Source of the DNA: Alphaproteobacteria bacterium
GTDB taxonomy: Bacteria; Pseudomonadota; Alphaproteobacteria; Rs-D84
Assembly: GCA_013316395.1 (NCBI GenBank)
Contig: WSMU01000018.1
Span: forward strand, 1-19,001
Length of the DNA stretch: 19,001 bases
Direction: 5' to 3'
Below, piece after piece: positions 7,901-14,700 of this stretch (position 1 is the first letter of the stretch; each line of letters opens with the position of its first letter). A program made the position numbers and the translations under genes. The notes below the pieces were generated by a model. It made no database searches, was not told where the DNA came from, and saw only the letters and a program-made list of their open reading frames with translations.

Positions 7901-8345
7901 CTCCTTTTCGCGCCGCCGAACCAAGACCGGCAAGGATATGATAACCATAAGTGCCACAGACAGCTTTGGTAATATTGACGCGGTTGCATTTGGCGATTCC
8001 GCCGCACAGTTTGCGCATATTTTATCGACTGAAAACGTTGTTTTGATTTCGGGGAAAACGTCCGTGCGGGATGACCGCGTATCGATATTTGTAGATTCCA
8101 TAACCCCATTGAATCAATGGGTGGCAAAGATTGCAAACAAGGTTACGTTGGATATATGGGACGGCGCTGTGCTGCCTGATGTGAAAAAAGTACTGGGGGC
8201 GCTGGGGCGTGGCCGCGTGCGGGTTCAGTTAAATCTGCACGCCACGGACAAGGTTGCAACGCTGGCACTGCCGGGCGGGGTTGAACTGGGCGATAATACC
8301 GCCGCCGATTTAATAGGTCTTGGGGTTAAGGTTGAAATAGAATGA
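4935..8345 (+). CDS. dnaE: DNA polymerase III subunit alpha (DnaE)
   Basis: Catalytic subunit of the replicative polymerase holoenzyme. With ATG 4935 the protein has 1136 aa (E. coli 1160). Domains in order: an N-terminal PHP domain starting FVHLRTHSRFS (residues 5-15), with the HLR and ALTDTN forms that suggest a metal-poor PHP as in E. coli; the glycine loop GPGRGSGAGS; the catalytic acids PDFDVD (Asp401, Asp403) and KFDFLGL (Asp554), matching E. coli 401/403/555; a helix-hairpin-helix region (IKGVGTQATDAI, about 822); and an OB fold from about 980. Proofreading would then need a separate DnaQ. An in-frame ATG at 4821 adds 38 residues that read through a terminator and match nothing in DnaE, so it was rejected. 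There is no Shine-Dalgarno. rsmH overlaps the end by 4 bp. Confidence 0.97.
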   Translation: MESQFVHLRTHSRFSVGNGTLTLKAIPALCAAAGMGACALTDTNLMSGAAEFSDVMPKNKLQPIIGIEISLNHHTADPKILRMESLSRLVLLAQNHDGYLNLCELSRIMYMRGDNHHLGPYVSWDELAAHSAGLICLSGAHIGPIGMALLNNQEAAANDYAAHLHKIFGDRFYIEIQRHGLENEIKTEPGFLKIAQELNIPIVATNDVCFAADTDYEAADALSCVLGQTKVIDPARARKSSEQYFKSPQQMAELFSDLPEAVENTVVISQRCAFMVNVHEKPLLPRFGDDLETECQMLRDNTMNGLAERLKQHNITDTAPYYEQAEFELQVIIGMGFPGYFLIVADYIEWCRKNDVLTGPGRGSGAGSIVAWALGITHVDPLKYGLLFERFLNPDRISMPDFDVDFEPTGIERVLAYICDKYGHDSVCRIITFGSLQARGAVRDIGRVYSMPYSKSDRLSKLIPQDAKTLKDAVETSPEIQEILDADEDMNKVVRVAQELEGSLRNLGQHACGVVIGDRPTTKIAPVYRDPANPLPSCQFDGHYLESAGLIKFDFLGLETLVVLKYATRLIQQTRGINIDLDKIPTDDEKTMKLWQAGLTEGIFQFDAPFVQQTLRKMHPTSFLEISALNALNRPGPIAFIPQFIARMHGEEEIEYVHPKAEPILKETYGIIVYQEQVMQLTRALAGFTRGQSDNVRKAMGKKIIKMLDELEGKFYEGCEKEQTLDRATAKDLWEKFKEFAKYAFNKSHAIAYSIVANQCAYLKANYTAEFLAASMSSNLNDTDQLAVFVDDAKSNFNIAIVAPDINISESLFTVQNGKIVYGLAAIKGVGTQATDAIVAERNANGKFKNLTDFAKRCASIVNKRILEAFAKVGVLDSLEPNRAAIYMNADAILSYASKSRAGGNMLSLFANTVEDDVTEDRLRKNLPRTAPWTFSQRLENELSALGFYISAHPLDQYKHLIQRAGLATSATLENMADRKPVQIAVNAGSFSRRRTKTGKDMITISATDSFGNIDAVAFGDSAAQFAHILSTENVVLISGKTSVRDDRVSIFVDSITPLNQWVAKIANKVTLDIWDGAVLPDVKKVLGALGRGRVRVQLNLHATDKVATLALPGGVELGDNTAADLIGLGVKVEIE

Positions 8346-9190
8346 CAAAACATATACCTGTTTTATTGCATGATGTTATGGCGGCGTTGGGCGACCTGCG
8401 CGGGCGGCGGATTATTGATGCGACGTTTGGCGCGGGGGGGTATACGCGCGCTTTTTTGGAGGCCGGCGCCGCTGTTACCGCATTTGATCGCGACCCTAAT
8501 GTTACCGATGATGCCGCGCAAATTGCGGCTGAATATGGCGAGCGGTTTAATTTTATTCCCCGGCCTTTTTCCGCAATGGCTGAATTAAAAGATACTTATG
8601 ATGCTGTCGTTTTTGACTTGGGTATATCATCCATGCAGATTGATATTCCCGGGCGTGGCTTTTCATTTCGGGCAGACGGGCCGCTGGATATGCGCATGTC
8701 GGCCAACGGATTGTCGGCAGCAGACCTGATTGAGCAGGCGGATGTGTCAACGCTGGCGGACATATTGCGTGATTATGGTGATATAAAAAAAGCCACTGTG
8801 TTGGCGCGTGCAATCAAGGCTGCGTTGCCGAAAACAACAATGCAATTGCGTGACCTGATTCATGTGCCGCGTGATGTGGCGCCGGTTTTCCAGGCATTGC
8901 GTATTGCGGTTAATGATGAAATGGGAGAGGTTCGTCGGGCGCTGGATGCGGTGCCGGGCCTGCTGGTGCCGGGGGGAAAATGTATTTGTGTCACGTTCCA
9001 TTCTTTGGAGGATAGAATTGTAAAAAATACATTTCGCGCATGGACCACAGCGCCCGGAGACCCACGTATGCCCGCCGTGGCGGCGGCGCCTTTTTCAATG
9101 ATTGCACCCAAGACGCCCACCGCGGCCGAGTTGGAAAATAATCCGCGTGCACGCAGTGCGCATATGCGCGGCGTTATAAAATCATATTGA
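8342..9190 (+). CDS. rsmH: 16S rRNA (cytosine-1402-N4)-methyltransferase RsmH (MraW)
   Basis: RsmH methylates N4 of C1402 in the decoding centre of 16S rRNA using S-adenosylmethionine. The protein has 282 aa, somewhat shorter than E. coli (313). It begins with the family signature HIPVLLHDVM. SAM motif I is DATFGAGGYT (26-35), FDRD follows at 49-52, the family block FDLGISSMQID with RADGPLDMRM lies near 90-120, and TFHSLEDRIVK is near the C-terminus. The start ATG overlaps the dnaE stop (ATGA), suggesting translational coupling. The gene is usually the second gene of the division (dcw) cluster beside mraZ, ftsL and ftsI. Here it sits behind dnaE and none of those genes follow within the window, so it has been relocated or the cluster is broken up. 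Confidence 0.96.
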   Translation: MTKHIPVLLHDVMAALGDLRGRRIIDATFGAGGYTRAFLEAGAAVTAFDRDPNVTDDAAQIAAEYGERFNFIPRPFSAMAELKDTYDAVVFDLGISSMQIDIPGRGFSFRADGPLDMRMSANGLSAADLIEQADVSTLADILRDYGDIKKATVLARAIKAALPKTTMQLRDLIHVPRDVAPVFQALRIAVNDEMGEVRRALDAVPGLLVPGGKCICVTFHSLEDRIVKNTFRAWTTAPGDPRMPAVAAAPFSMIAPKTPTAAELENNPRARSAHMRGVIKSY

Positions 9191-9253
9191 CCGGGATATC
9201 TCACTTTTTGTACGATTTAGGAAATGATATAGGATAAGGAAAGGTTTATTAAA

Positions 9254-9763
9254 ATGAAAAAGTCAGTTTTATCAGCATTGATAGTATTTGTGGCCGCAGT
9301 GTTGGCGATGCCGGCGGCGTGGGCGGTATGTCCGGTATGCACGGTTGCGGTTGGTGCCGGTCTGGAGGGGGCGCGCCTGTTGGGTGTCGATGACGTGATT
9401 ACCGGTATTTGGGCCGGTGGATTGACCCTGTCCCTGTTTTTCTGGACGGTTGGCTGGCTGAAAAAGCGCGGTGTGACAAATGTATGGTTGCTGATTGTGT
9501 TGCCGCTGGTGGTATATTATGGCTTGCTGGGGGCGGTTTATCTGATGCCGGGTGTGACGTTTGGTGCCCAGACATTGTGGGGTATTGATAAATTCATGCT
9601 TGGGGTTATTGTTGGTACGCTTGCATTCTATCTTGGGGCGCGCTGGTATGTTAAGATAAAGCGGGACAACGGCGGTCATGCAAAGTTTGCATTCCAAAAG
9701 GTTGTTGTGCCGCTAAGCTTTTTGTTGGTTGCGACGGCGGTATTTTGGCTGATAACAAAATAA
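9254..9763 (+). CDS. Small membrane protein with N-terminal CPVC motif
   Basis: Function unknown. The 169 residues begin with a Sec signal peptide (1-24, probable cleavage after AWA). Directly behind the cleavage site lies a CxxC pair (Cys26, Cys29 in VCPVCTVAVGAG), which would sit on the periplasmic side. Four hydrophobic segments follow at about 47-69, 76-98, 112-132 and 148-167. From memory, similar short CPVCTVAVGAG membrane proteins occur in several uncultured bacterial groups including candidate-phyla genomes; this was not checked. The CxxC could bind a metal or take part in thiol chemistry, which is inference. The start is ATG 9254, with GGAAAGG 9 nt upstream. A weak extended -10 (TGATATAGG, 9225-9233) may drive it. 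The next gene starts 16 nt downstream, so the two form an operon. Confidence 0.85.
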   Translation: MKKSVLSALIVFVAAVLAMPAAWAVCPVCTVAVGAGLEGARLLGVDDVITGIWAGGLTLSLFFWTVGWLKKRGVTNVWLLIVLPLVVYYGLLGAVYLMPGVTFGAQTLWGIDKFMLGVIVGTLAFYLGARWYVKIKRDNGGHAKFAFQKVVVPLSFLLVATAVFWLITK

Positions 9764-9779
9764 TATAAGAGGAAGGAAA

Positions 9780-10400
9780 ATGGCACAGAAAACAGTTAAG
9801 AAAGCGGCGGCAAAAAAATTGACGCTGGAGGAATTGGTTGAACAGGCGGATGCGGCAAAAAAAGTTAATCCGCTGGACCTGTCGTCCGACCAGGATTTGT
9901 CAGTTGCCTTGATGAATTTAATTTCTCTGGAGGAGCACTTCTTCTTTAGTGGTGCAAAAACACGCAAGACCGGCTTTTATGACATGATAAATACCGTTCG
10001 TGACATGCGCAAAGAGTTAATGGAACGCATTGTTCAAAAATCAAGCGCAGAAAATGGCGAGGTTTGGTGTATTTCGAAGCACCTGTTGGCGGCATCTATG
10101 CGACTGATGGAGGTGGGAACCAAGGCATTGGGGGCCGGTAATACCAAAGATGCCTATGCCATGTTTGATAAGGCCTACGATTTGTATTCTCTGTTCTGGG
10201 GAATTAACATGAATCTGATAGATTTGACAGGTGTGCAAAAGGCCGTGCCGGCATTTTACGAAGGTGCGGTAAAAGAGTGCAAGCTAAAAACCGCCGCCGC
10301 CGCCACGGCAGAGGTATCGGAAAATGCGGGTGCTTCAAAATCTACGGTGCGTCGTTTGGGTGACTGGGTAAAAAATGCAGTAAATTGCTGCATCGAATAA
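9780..10400 (+). CDS. Conserved hypothetical helical protein, 206 aa
   Basis: I do not know the function. The N-terminus is Lys/Ala-rich (KKAAAKK). A soluble, mostly helical core follows at about 35-165 with distinctive blocks (DLSSDQDLSVALMNLISLEE, GEVWCISKHLLAASMRLMEV, FDKAYDLYSLFWGINMNL), then an Ala-rich, poorly ordered tail. There is no signal peptide or membrane helix, so it is predicted to be cytoplasmic. It has a clear ribosome binding site (GAGGAAGG) before ATG 9780 and lies 16 nt behind the CPVC membrane protein, implying cotranscription and a linked role. I recall homologues with the same core in candidate-phyla genomes, unverified. No catalytic motif is evident. A scaffold or partner of the membrane protein is the simplest guess. 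Confidence 0.82.
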   Translation: MAQKTVKKAAAKKLTLEELVEQADAAKKVNPLDLSSDQDLSVALMNLISLEEHFFFSGAKTRKTGFYDMINTVRDMRKELMERIVQKSSAENGEVWCISKHLLAASMRLMEVGTKALGAGNTKDAYAMFDKAYDLYSLFWGINMNLIDLTGVQKAVPAFYEGAVKECKLKTAAAATAEVSENAGASKSTVRRLGDWVKNAVNCCIE

Positions 10401-10408
10401 ATTCGGTA

Positions 10409-10438
10409 TTGATTCATGTTGTAAAAACATGATAAAAT
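10409..10438 (+). promoter_or_regulatory. Promoter of the secreted-protein operon
   Basis: TTGATT (10409-10414), 18 nt spacer, TAAAAT (10433-10438) with extended -10 TGA (10430-10432). The predicted start is near 10445, leaving a leader of about 15 nt that carries GAGAG. A CATGT/ACATG inverted repeat (10415-10419/10427-10431) lies inside the spacer and could be an operator. Confidence 0.45.
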
Positions 10439-10459
10439 GTAAGCAGAGAGAAATAAATT

Positions 10460-12853
10460 TTGAGCATTAGCGCCGCACAGATTTTTAAAGTTTCATTTAT
10501 TGTAACGGCTTTGTTTGCCGGTGGTCAGGGCTTTGCCGCCCAGGCACCTAATCCGCGCGGAACATCCGTGGCATCATCGCCGGCGCCGGCAAGTGCGCGC
10601 AACGATGGACGCGAGGTGCGTCGCGCCGCATCATCATCTGCTGGTGGCAATGCGGTATCCGGCGCGTCTGCGTCGCGTTCGGCGACACGGCGTCCGACCA
10701 CAACGGTTACCAGAACACAGTCGGTAATCAGTGTCCCTGGCGGCGCATCGGCAAATGTTTCAGCGCGCAGTGCGGTCACGCCGCGCACATCGACATCCTC
10801 GAATACTGTATCGGCGGCCCATGCCACCGTTGGACGCGCGGCCGCATCCAGTGTTGTTCGCGCCGCCACGGCACAATCTGCCGCACGCAGTGCAACAACA
10901 TCAAATGTGTCGCGTTCTGCTACGGCACGTGCAACGGCGGTCTTTGATGATATATCAAAGATAGGGGGCGGATATTCCGCCTGTCGCGAGGCGTATGCGA
11001 CATGTATGGACCAATTCTGTGCAAAGGCAAATGACACATATCGTCGTTGTTTCTGCAGCTCAAAATTTGAAGAATTTCGTGACACTGAAAATGCCCTGGA
11101 TGAGGCAAAATCCCTGCTGATGCGGTTCGAAGACAATAACTTGAATGCGGTTGATAAAAGTGCCGCCGAAGTTGATGCCATGTATAGTGCGACGGTTGGT
11201 GAAATGGCTATCAAAAATGATACCAGCGCGGCCGCTGCAACTTTGAGTGAAATTGGTGACTTGTTATCCGGCAAGAAAAAGGCGCAGACAAATAATACTT
11301 CGGGGTCACTGGGGATTTTGTCGCTGGATTTTACAGAAGATGTAGATGATATCTGGAGTGGTAACGGCGGCAGTTCTATCTTTAATACGGGCTCTGGCGA
11401 GGATTTAAGCGCGCTGGAGGGGCAAAAGTTATTTAACTCCGCTAATAATCAGTGTCTGAAAATGATAAGCGAGTCGTGCGAGAATAATGCGGTGCTGACT
11501 ATGGCGCGCAGTGCTTATAATATCATGATTACCCAGGACTGTAACGCCTATGAAAAGAAGATAAACTCTCAGCGAGAGGCGGTAAAACAAACCGTTCGCC
11601 AGGCAGAGAAAATGCTGCGCGATGCCCGCCTAGAGGAGTATAGAAATCATAACACTGCCGATGTAAACGAATGCTTGGCAAAGGTGCGGAGCGCCCTGAC
11701 CCAGGATACAGCCTGTGGCGCAAACTACAAGCGTTGCTTGGACTATAGCGGTGTTTATATAAACAGCAACACGGGTGAAGCGATTTATTCCCCTCGCCTG
11801 TTCAAGTTGGTTGAGCAGATAAATCTGGACGGGTCTTCGGATGTTCTGGGCCAGAATCCGCAGTTTAACCAATTCTTGGATTCCAAGAAGATGTTTGCGA
11901 CAACCGCGCTGGATACATGCCGTGATATTTCAGATATCGTATGGCAGGAGTTTAAGCGGGCCGCACTTATCGAAATTTCCCAGGCACAGGATGAAAAGAT
12001 AGAAGAAATCAAAATGTCCTGCGTTAATACAATGGCAGACTGCTATGACACACAGTCCAGTGCGCTAAAGAGTTTTGATGATACCACTTCGCAGTATTCC
12101 GGCGCCCAGGCTGCCTATGCCGCGCGCACAATGTGCCAGGACAAGGTGGCGGCATGCGCCGCGTTGTATGCAGGCCCCAATGATGTAGAATGTAAGTTTG
12201 ATAATAACGGGCGTCTGACAAATGGTGCGGTATGCGGTCTGACGGCGCTGGTAAACTTTGTGCAGACAGTTGATAATGTTCGTGTTGCGGAAGGATGCTC
12301 GATTGCACTGGATAATAAAATGAAGGAAATATGCACGCCGGCAAAAGATACCAGGGGCTATCCGTGGAATTGCAGTGCAATGTCGCGCGATGAGCTGAAA
12401 AGCACGGTAGAGAAATATGCGCAGCTATACTGTGCCGACCCGGCATCCAACACACAGGATTTGGCAGCAGAAACACAATCTACGGTTAATAAAATCATAG
12501 ACAGTATCTATGAAGAGCTGGACTATCAGTTAATGGAATCGTGCGAGGAGTTGGATGGCTACTGGGTTGCGACGGGCGATGTGATGCAGGAAGAACTGTC
12601 TGGAAAGTTGCTGTCGGCGTTTTATGCAAACAACTTTGGCGGCCGCACGGGTGATACCGAAACATCGTATGGGCTCTGCGTTGAAAATGATACGATGGTA
12701 CAGTGCATTAGCTATAACAGTGGCAAGGAAGAACAGGTAGCAACATACGACCGCAGCAAGGATATCTGTATATTCACCGATGAATGGTACAAAATGAAAT
12801 GCGAAACCATGCAAGGATATTATGAAAATAGCGTTTGCTATGTTGCAAAATAA
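10460..12853 (+). CDS. Large secreted Cys-containing protein with Ala/Ser/Arg-rich N-terminus
   Basis: Unknown family, 797 aa. The start is TTG 10460; no in-frame ATG is near, and AGAGAG lies about 8 nt upstream. A signal peptide (1-26, cleavage about GFA|AQA) is followed by about 140 residues of low-complexity Ala/Ser/Thr/Arg sequence with recurring ARSA/SRSAT-like units, probably disordered and basic. From residue 172 a globular part begins with a tight Cys cluster (YSACREAYATCMDQFCAKAN, then YRRCFC). Long helical, partly coiled-coil-like stretches follow, with Cys pairs recurring to the end. The last 100 residues include ESCEELDGYW, YGLCVEND and MKCETMQGYY. Paired cysteines imply disulfides in the periplasm or outside the cell. 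It is cotranscribed with the next secreted protein (21 nt gap). An envelope or surface structure is likely; the precise role is unknown. Confidence 0.85.
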   Translation: MSISAAQIFKVSFIVTALFAGGQGFAAQAPNPRGTSVASSPAPASARNDGREVRRAASSSAGGNAVSGASASRSATRRPTTTVTRTQSVISVPGGASANVSARSAVTPRTSTSSNTVSAAHATVGRAAASSVVRAATAQSAARSATTSNVSRSATARATAVFDDISKIGGGYSACREAYATCMDQFCAKANDTYRRCFCSSKFEEFRDTENALDEAKSLLMRFEDNNLNAVDKSAAEVDAMYSATVGEMAIKNDTSAAAATLSEIGDLLSGKKKAQTNNTSGSLGILSLDFTEDVDDIWSGNGGSSIFNTGSGEDLSALEGQKLFNSANNQCLKMISESCENNAVLTMARSAYNIMITQDCNAYEKKINSQREAVKQTVRQAEKMLRDARLEEYRNHNTADVNECLAKVRSALTQDTACGANYKRCLDYSGVYINSNTGEAIYSPRLFKLVEQINLDGSSDVLGQNPQFNQFLDSKKMFATTALDTCRDISDIVWQEFKRAALIEISQAQDEKIEEIKMSCVNTMADCYDTQSSALKSFDDTTSQYSGAQAAYAARTMCQDKVAACAALYAGPNDVECKFDNNGRLTNGAVCGLTALVNFVQTVDNVRVAEGCSIALDNKMKEICTPAKDTRGYPWNCSAMSRDELKSTVEKYAQLYCADPASNTQDLAAETQSTVNKIIDSIYEELDYQLMESCEELDGYWVATGDVMQEELSGKLLSAFYANNFGGRTGDTETSYGLCVENDTMVQCISYNSGKEEQVATYDRSKDICIFTDEWYKMKCETMQGYYENSVCYVAK

Positions 12854-12874
12854 TTCGACGCAATGGAAAGAAAT

Positions 12875-14098
12875 ATGAAACATACGTTCTGTTTATCTTT
12901 GTTAGTATATTTTTGTGCGGCGGCCGGGGCGCTGGCGGGCGGCGGAAATAATGTATCGGCACTTAGTGGCGACTGGGGCGGTGGGCGCTGGGTTATGTGC
13001 GGTCAACATTCGCTGGGGGCAAATAATGCTTGTATTGGTGCGACACAAAACTGTGCGGCGCGTTCAATGTTTGCAAGAAATTATACCGATGAATGGGCGG
13101 TCCAAATGCTGGTTGCAATGAAGGTAACCAAAAACGGTGCTATGTTCTGCCCGGTTCAGGTAGAGGGTAAAAATAAAAACAAGGGTAATGCCTGGACTGA
13201 ATATGCGTCGGCGGGCAGCAATTGTGTATGGCTGTGCAAGAATGGATATACCGGCGAAGAATGCGCGACCGAGGTTGCGGCCGGAACAACGTGTGACCCG
13301 ACCAAGCTGCAGGCTAGCAACTATTCCAGTATTCGTCGTATTGCGTCGGGTGCGAACATAGAAGACAGCGTCGCCATGTTTGGCTTTAATAATAATAACT
13401 CTTGCGGTGTGCACAAGAAGCAGGAGCATGATATTATTCTGGGGGTTACGCGTTGGACGCCCAGTGGACATGGTGCCTTTGTTCAGCAGTTGGTTGTTCG
13501 TGCCGAGCGGTCCGGCTGGAAACATATGGATTCGTGGGCGGCAATATATCCCGCCGGTGGTGCGCCAGAGATTCTGGTATGCAAAAACGGCTATAAGCCA
13601 AATGCGGGCTCTACCGACTGTGAGGAAATAAACATGAACATTTGTGCCCAAGCTCAGGCGTGTTCCGGCTGGTCTAATGCCGGCTTTGATGAGCAGGTGC
13701 ATGTAATGATGCAGCCCGCCGGCCAATCATGCTATGAGTTTAGATGTGCCCAGCAGGGGTATGCATTTCAATCCGCCGCCGAAAGAAAGTGTGTCGAGTG
13801 CTCAAGCAGTATGCGCGATGGTGCGCATCCGGTTAGCGGTTTGTGCATAAAGTGCGACATCGGCAAAATATTTAACAGTGAAACCGGGGCATGTGATGAT
13901 GCGGATGCTTATAGCAAGCCCGACATGCAGTATGGCAAAGGCAGAACCAAGGATAATACAAAGCTGGCGGCGCAGTGCTGGACGATTGTTGCGCCGGAAG
14001 AATACACGGTTTGTGTGCGCGGTGGTGGCGCGTCTGCGTCCGGGGCGGCATCGGGTTCCGGTTCTGCCCGTGCGGCACGTATGCCGGTTCGTCGCTAA
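12875..14098 (+). CDS. Secreted Cys-rich protein with EGF-like segments
   Basis: Unknown family, 407 aa from ATG 12875. That start was chosen because GGAAAG lies 5 nt upstream and it gives a classic signal peptide (MKHTFCLSLLVYFCAAAGALA, cleavage about residue 21). The ATG at 12863 has no ribosome binding site. Cys-rich segments are CVWLCKNGYTGEEC, LVCKNGYKPNAGSTDC and CVECSSSMRDG followed by CIKC near the C-terminus, which resemble EGF-like or growth-factor-receptor-like modules. The last 25 residues are Ser/Gly/Ala/Arg-rich (GASASGAASGSGSARAARMP), like the N-terminal linker of the preceding protein. The gene lies 21 nt behind it and ends at a strong terminator, so the two are one operon. 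The shared basic low-complexity tail and linker hint at assembly into one surface complex, which is inference. Confidence 0.85.
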   Translation: MKHTFCLSLLVYFCAAAGALAGGGNNVSALSGDWGGGRWVMCGQHSLGANNACIGATQNCAARSMFARNYTDEWAVQMLVAMKVTKNGAMFCPVQVEGKNKNKGNAWTEYASAGSNCVWLCKNGYTGEECATEVAAGTTCDPTKLQASNYSSIRRIASGANIEDSVAMFGFNNNNSCGVHKKQEHDIILGVTRWTPSGHGAFVQQLVVRAERSGWKHMDSWAAIYPAGGAPEILVCKNGYKPNAGSTDCEEINMNICAQAQACSGWSNAGFDEQVHVMMQPAGQSCYEFRCAQQGYAFQSAAERKCVECSSSMRDGAHPVSGLCIKCDIGKIFNSETGACDDADAYSKPDMQYGKGRTKDNTKLAAQCWTIVAPEEYTVCVRGGGASASGAASGSGSARAARMPVRR

Positions 14099-14116
14099 AT
14101 ATCGTTGCGGTTTAAG

Positions 14117-14143
14117 AAAAATCCCCGTAAACCGGGGATTTTT
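14117..14143. terminator. Bidirectional rho-independent terminator
   Basis: AAAAATCCCCG (14117-14127) pairs perfectly with CGGGGATTTTT (14133-14143) around TAAAC, and two further T follow. It lies between convergent genes and serves both the secreted-protein operon and the minus-strand XRE regulator. Confidence 0.92.
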
Positions 14144-14158
14144 TTATATCTGATTGCT

Positions 14159-14572
14159 TTAAGCGTTGCCGTTAAGTGTTTTCATTAGTTTCATTATCAT
14201 CTGACGGGTTTCGTCATTTGGCAGTTTCCAGTAAAGATTTATTAACTGCAGAGATTCGTTTTTTCCCAATGGGTCATTTGCCGTCTGCTCCGCTACGTGT
14301 AAAGAGCGAGATGCACGGGTTTCTTCGGGCATATTACCCGGCAGACCGGTAAAGAAAAATGAAACAGGTGTTTCCAACAGTGTGCTAAGTTCAAAAAGAC
14401 GGGCCGCAGACACACGGTTTCCGGCGGTTTCATATTTCTGGATTTGCTGAAATGTTACACCGCATTTCTTTGCCAAATCTTTCTGGGACAGGCCCATCAT
14501 AGTACGACGCAGTTGCAGTCTTTGACCGATATGTTCGTCTACTGCTGTTGGGGTAAATGCTCTGCCACTCAT
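14159..14572 (-). CDS. XRE-family transcriptional regulator (alphaproteobacterial type)
   Basis: A putative DNA-binding regulator of 137 aa. The XRE/Cro HTH lies at about 16-70: IGQRLQLRRTMMGLSQKDLA, CGVTFQQIQKYETAGNRVSA and ARLFELSTLLETPVSFFF. The FQQIQKYE recognition helix followed by NRVSAARL and PVSFFF is the pattern common in Alphaproteobacteria. The C-terminal part (80-137) is helical and could mediate dimerisation. The start is ATG 14572, with GGAGAG 7 nt upstream. The in-frame GTG at 14596 lacks such a site. The gene is divergent from gpmI and shares its intergenic region, but such regulators act globally as often as locally. Its own promoter is predicted at 14618-14646. Confidence 0.9.
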   Translation of the reverse strand: MSGRAFTPTAVDEHIGQRLQLRRTMMGLSQKDLAKKCGVTFQQIQKYETAGNRVSAARLFELSTLLETPVSFFFTGLPGNMPEETRASRSLHVAEQTANDPLGKNESLQLINLYWKLPNDETRQMIMKLMKTLNGNA

Positions 14573-14617
14573 ATTTTTCTCTCCGAATACAACCACTAAT
14601 ATGTGATATTTATCCTA

Positions 14618-14646
14618 TTTATACATGTTTTCTTTTTCTTTTGCAA
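14618..14646 (-). promoter_or_regulatory. Promoter of the XRE regulator
   Basis: On the minus strand, TTGCAA (14641-14646), 17 nt spacer, TATAAA (14618-14623). The predicted leader is about 40 nt. Confidence 0.5.
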
Positions 14647-14669
14647 TCAAAAAAGGCTTGTGCTACTGT
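14641..14669 (+). promoter_or_regulatory. Possible gpmI promoter sharing the same TTGCAA
   Basis: The same palindromic TTGCAA (14641-14646) stands 17 nt before TACTGT (14664-14669), which carries an extended -10 TGC. The -10 hexamer itself is poor (3/6). Transcription would start near 14676. Confidence 0.3.
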
Positions 14670-14700
14670 TCGCTTTGGAATTTGAAAAACAGGGGAAAAT

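Noticed and set aside
8343..9190. Recoding of TGA as tryptophan
   Set aside because: dnaE, rsmH and rsmD all end normally at TGA with family-typical C-termini, and tryptophan is TGG throughout.
10525..11274. 249-codon open frame on the minus strand
   Set aside because: It is the complement of the GC-rich Ala/Ser/Arg low-complexity region of the secreted protein. It has no ribosome binding site and the plus frame has a signal peptide and conserved Cys pattern.
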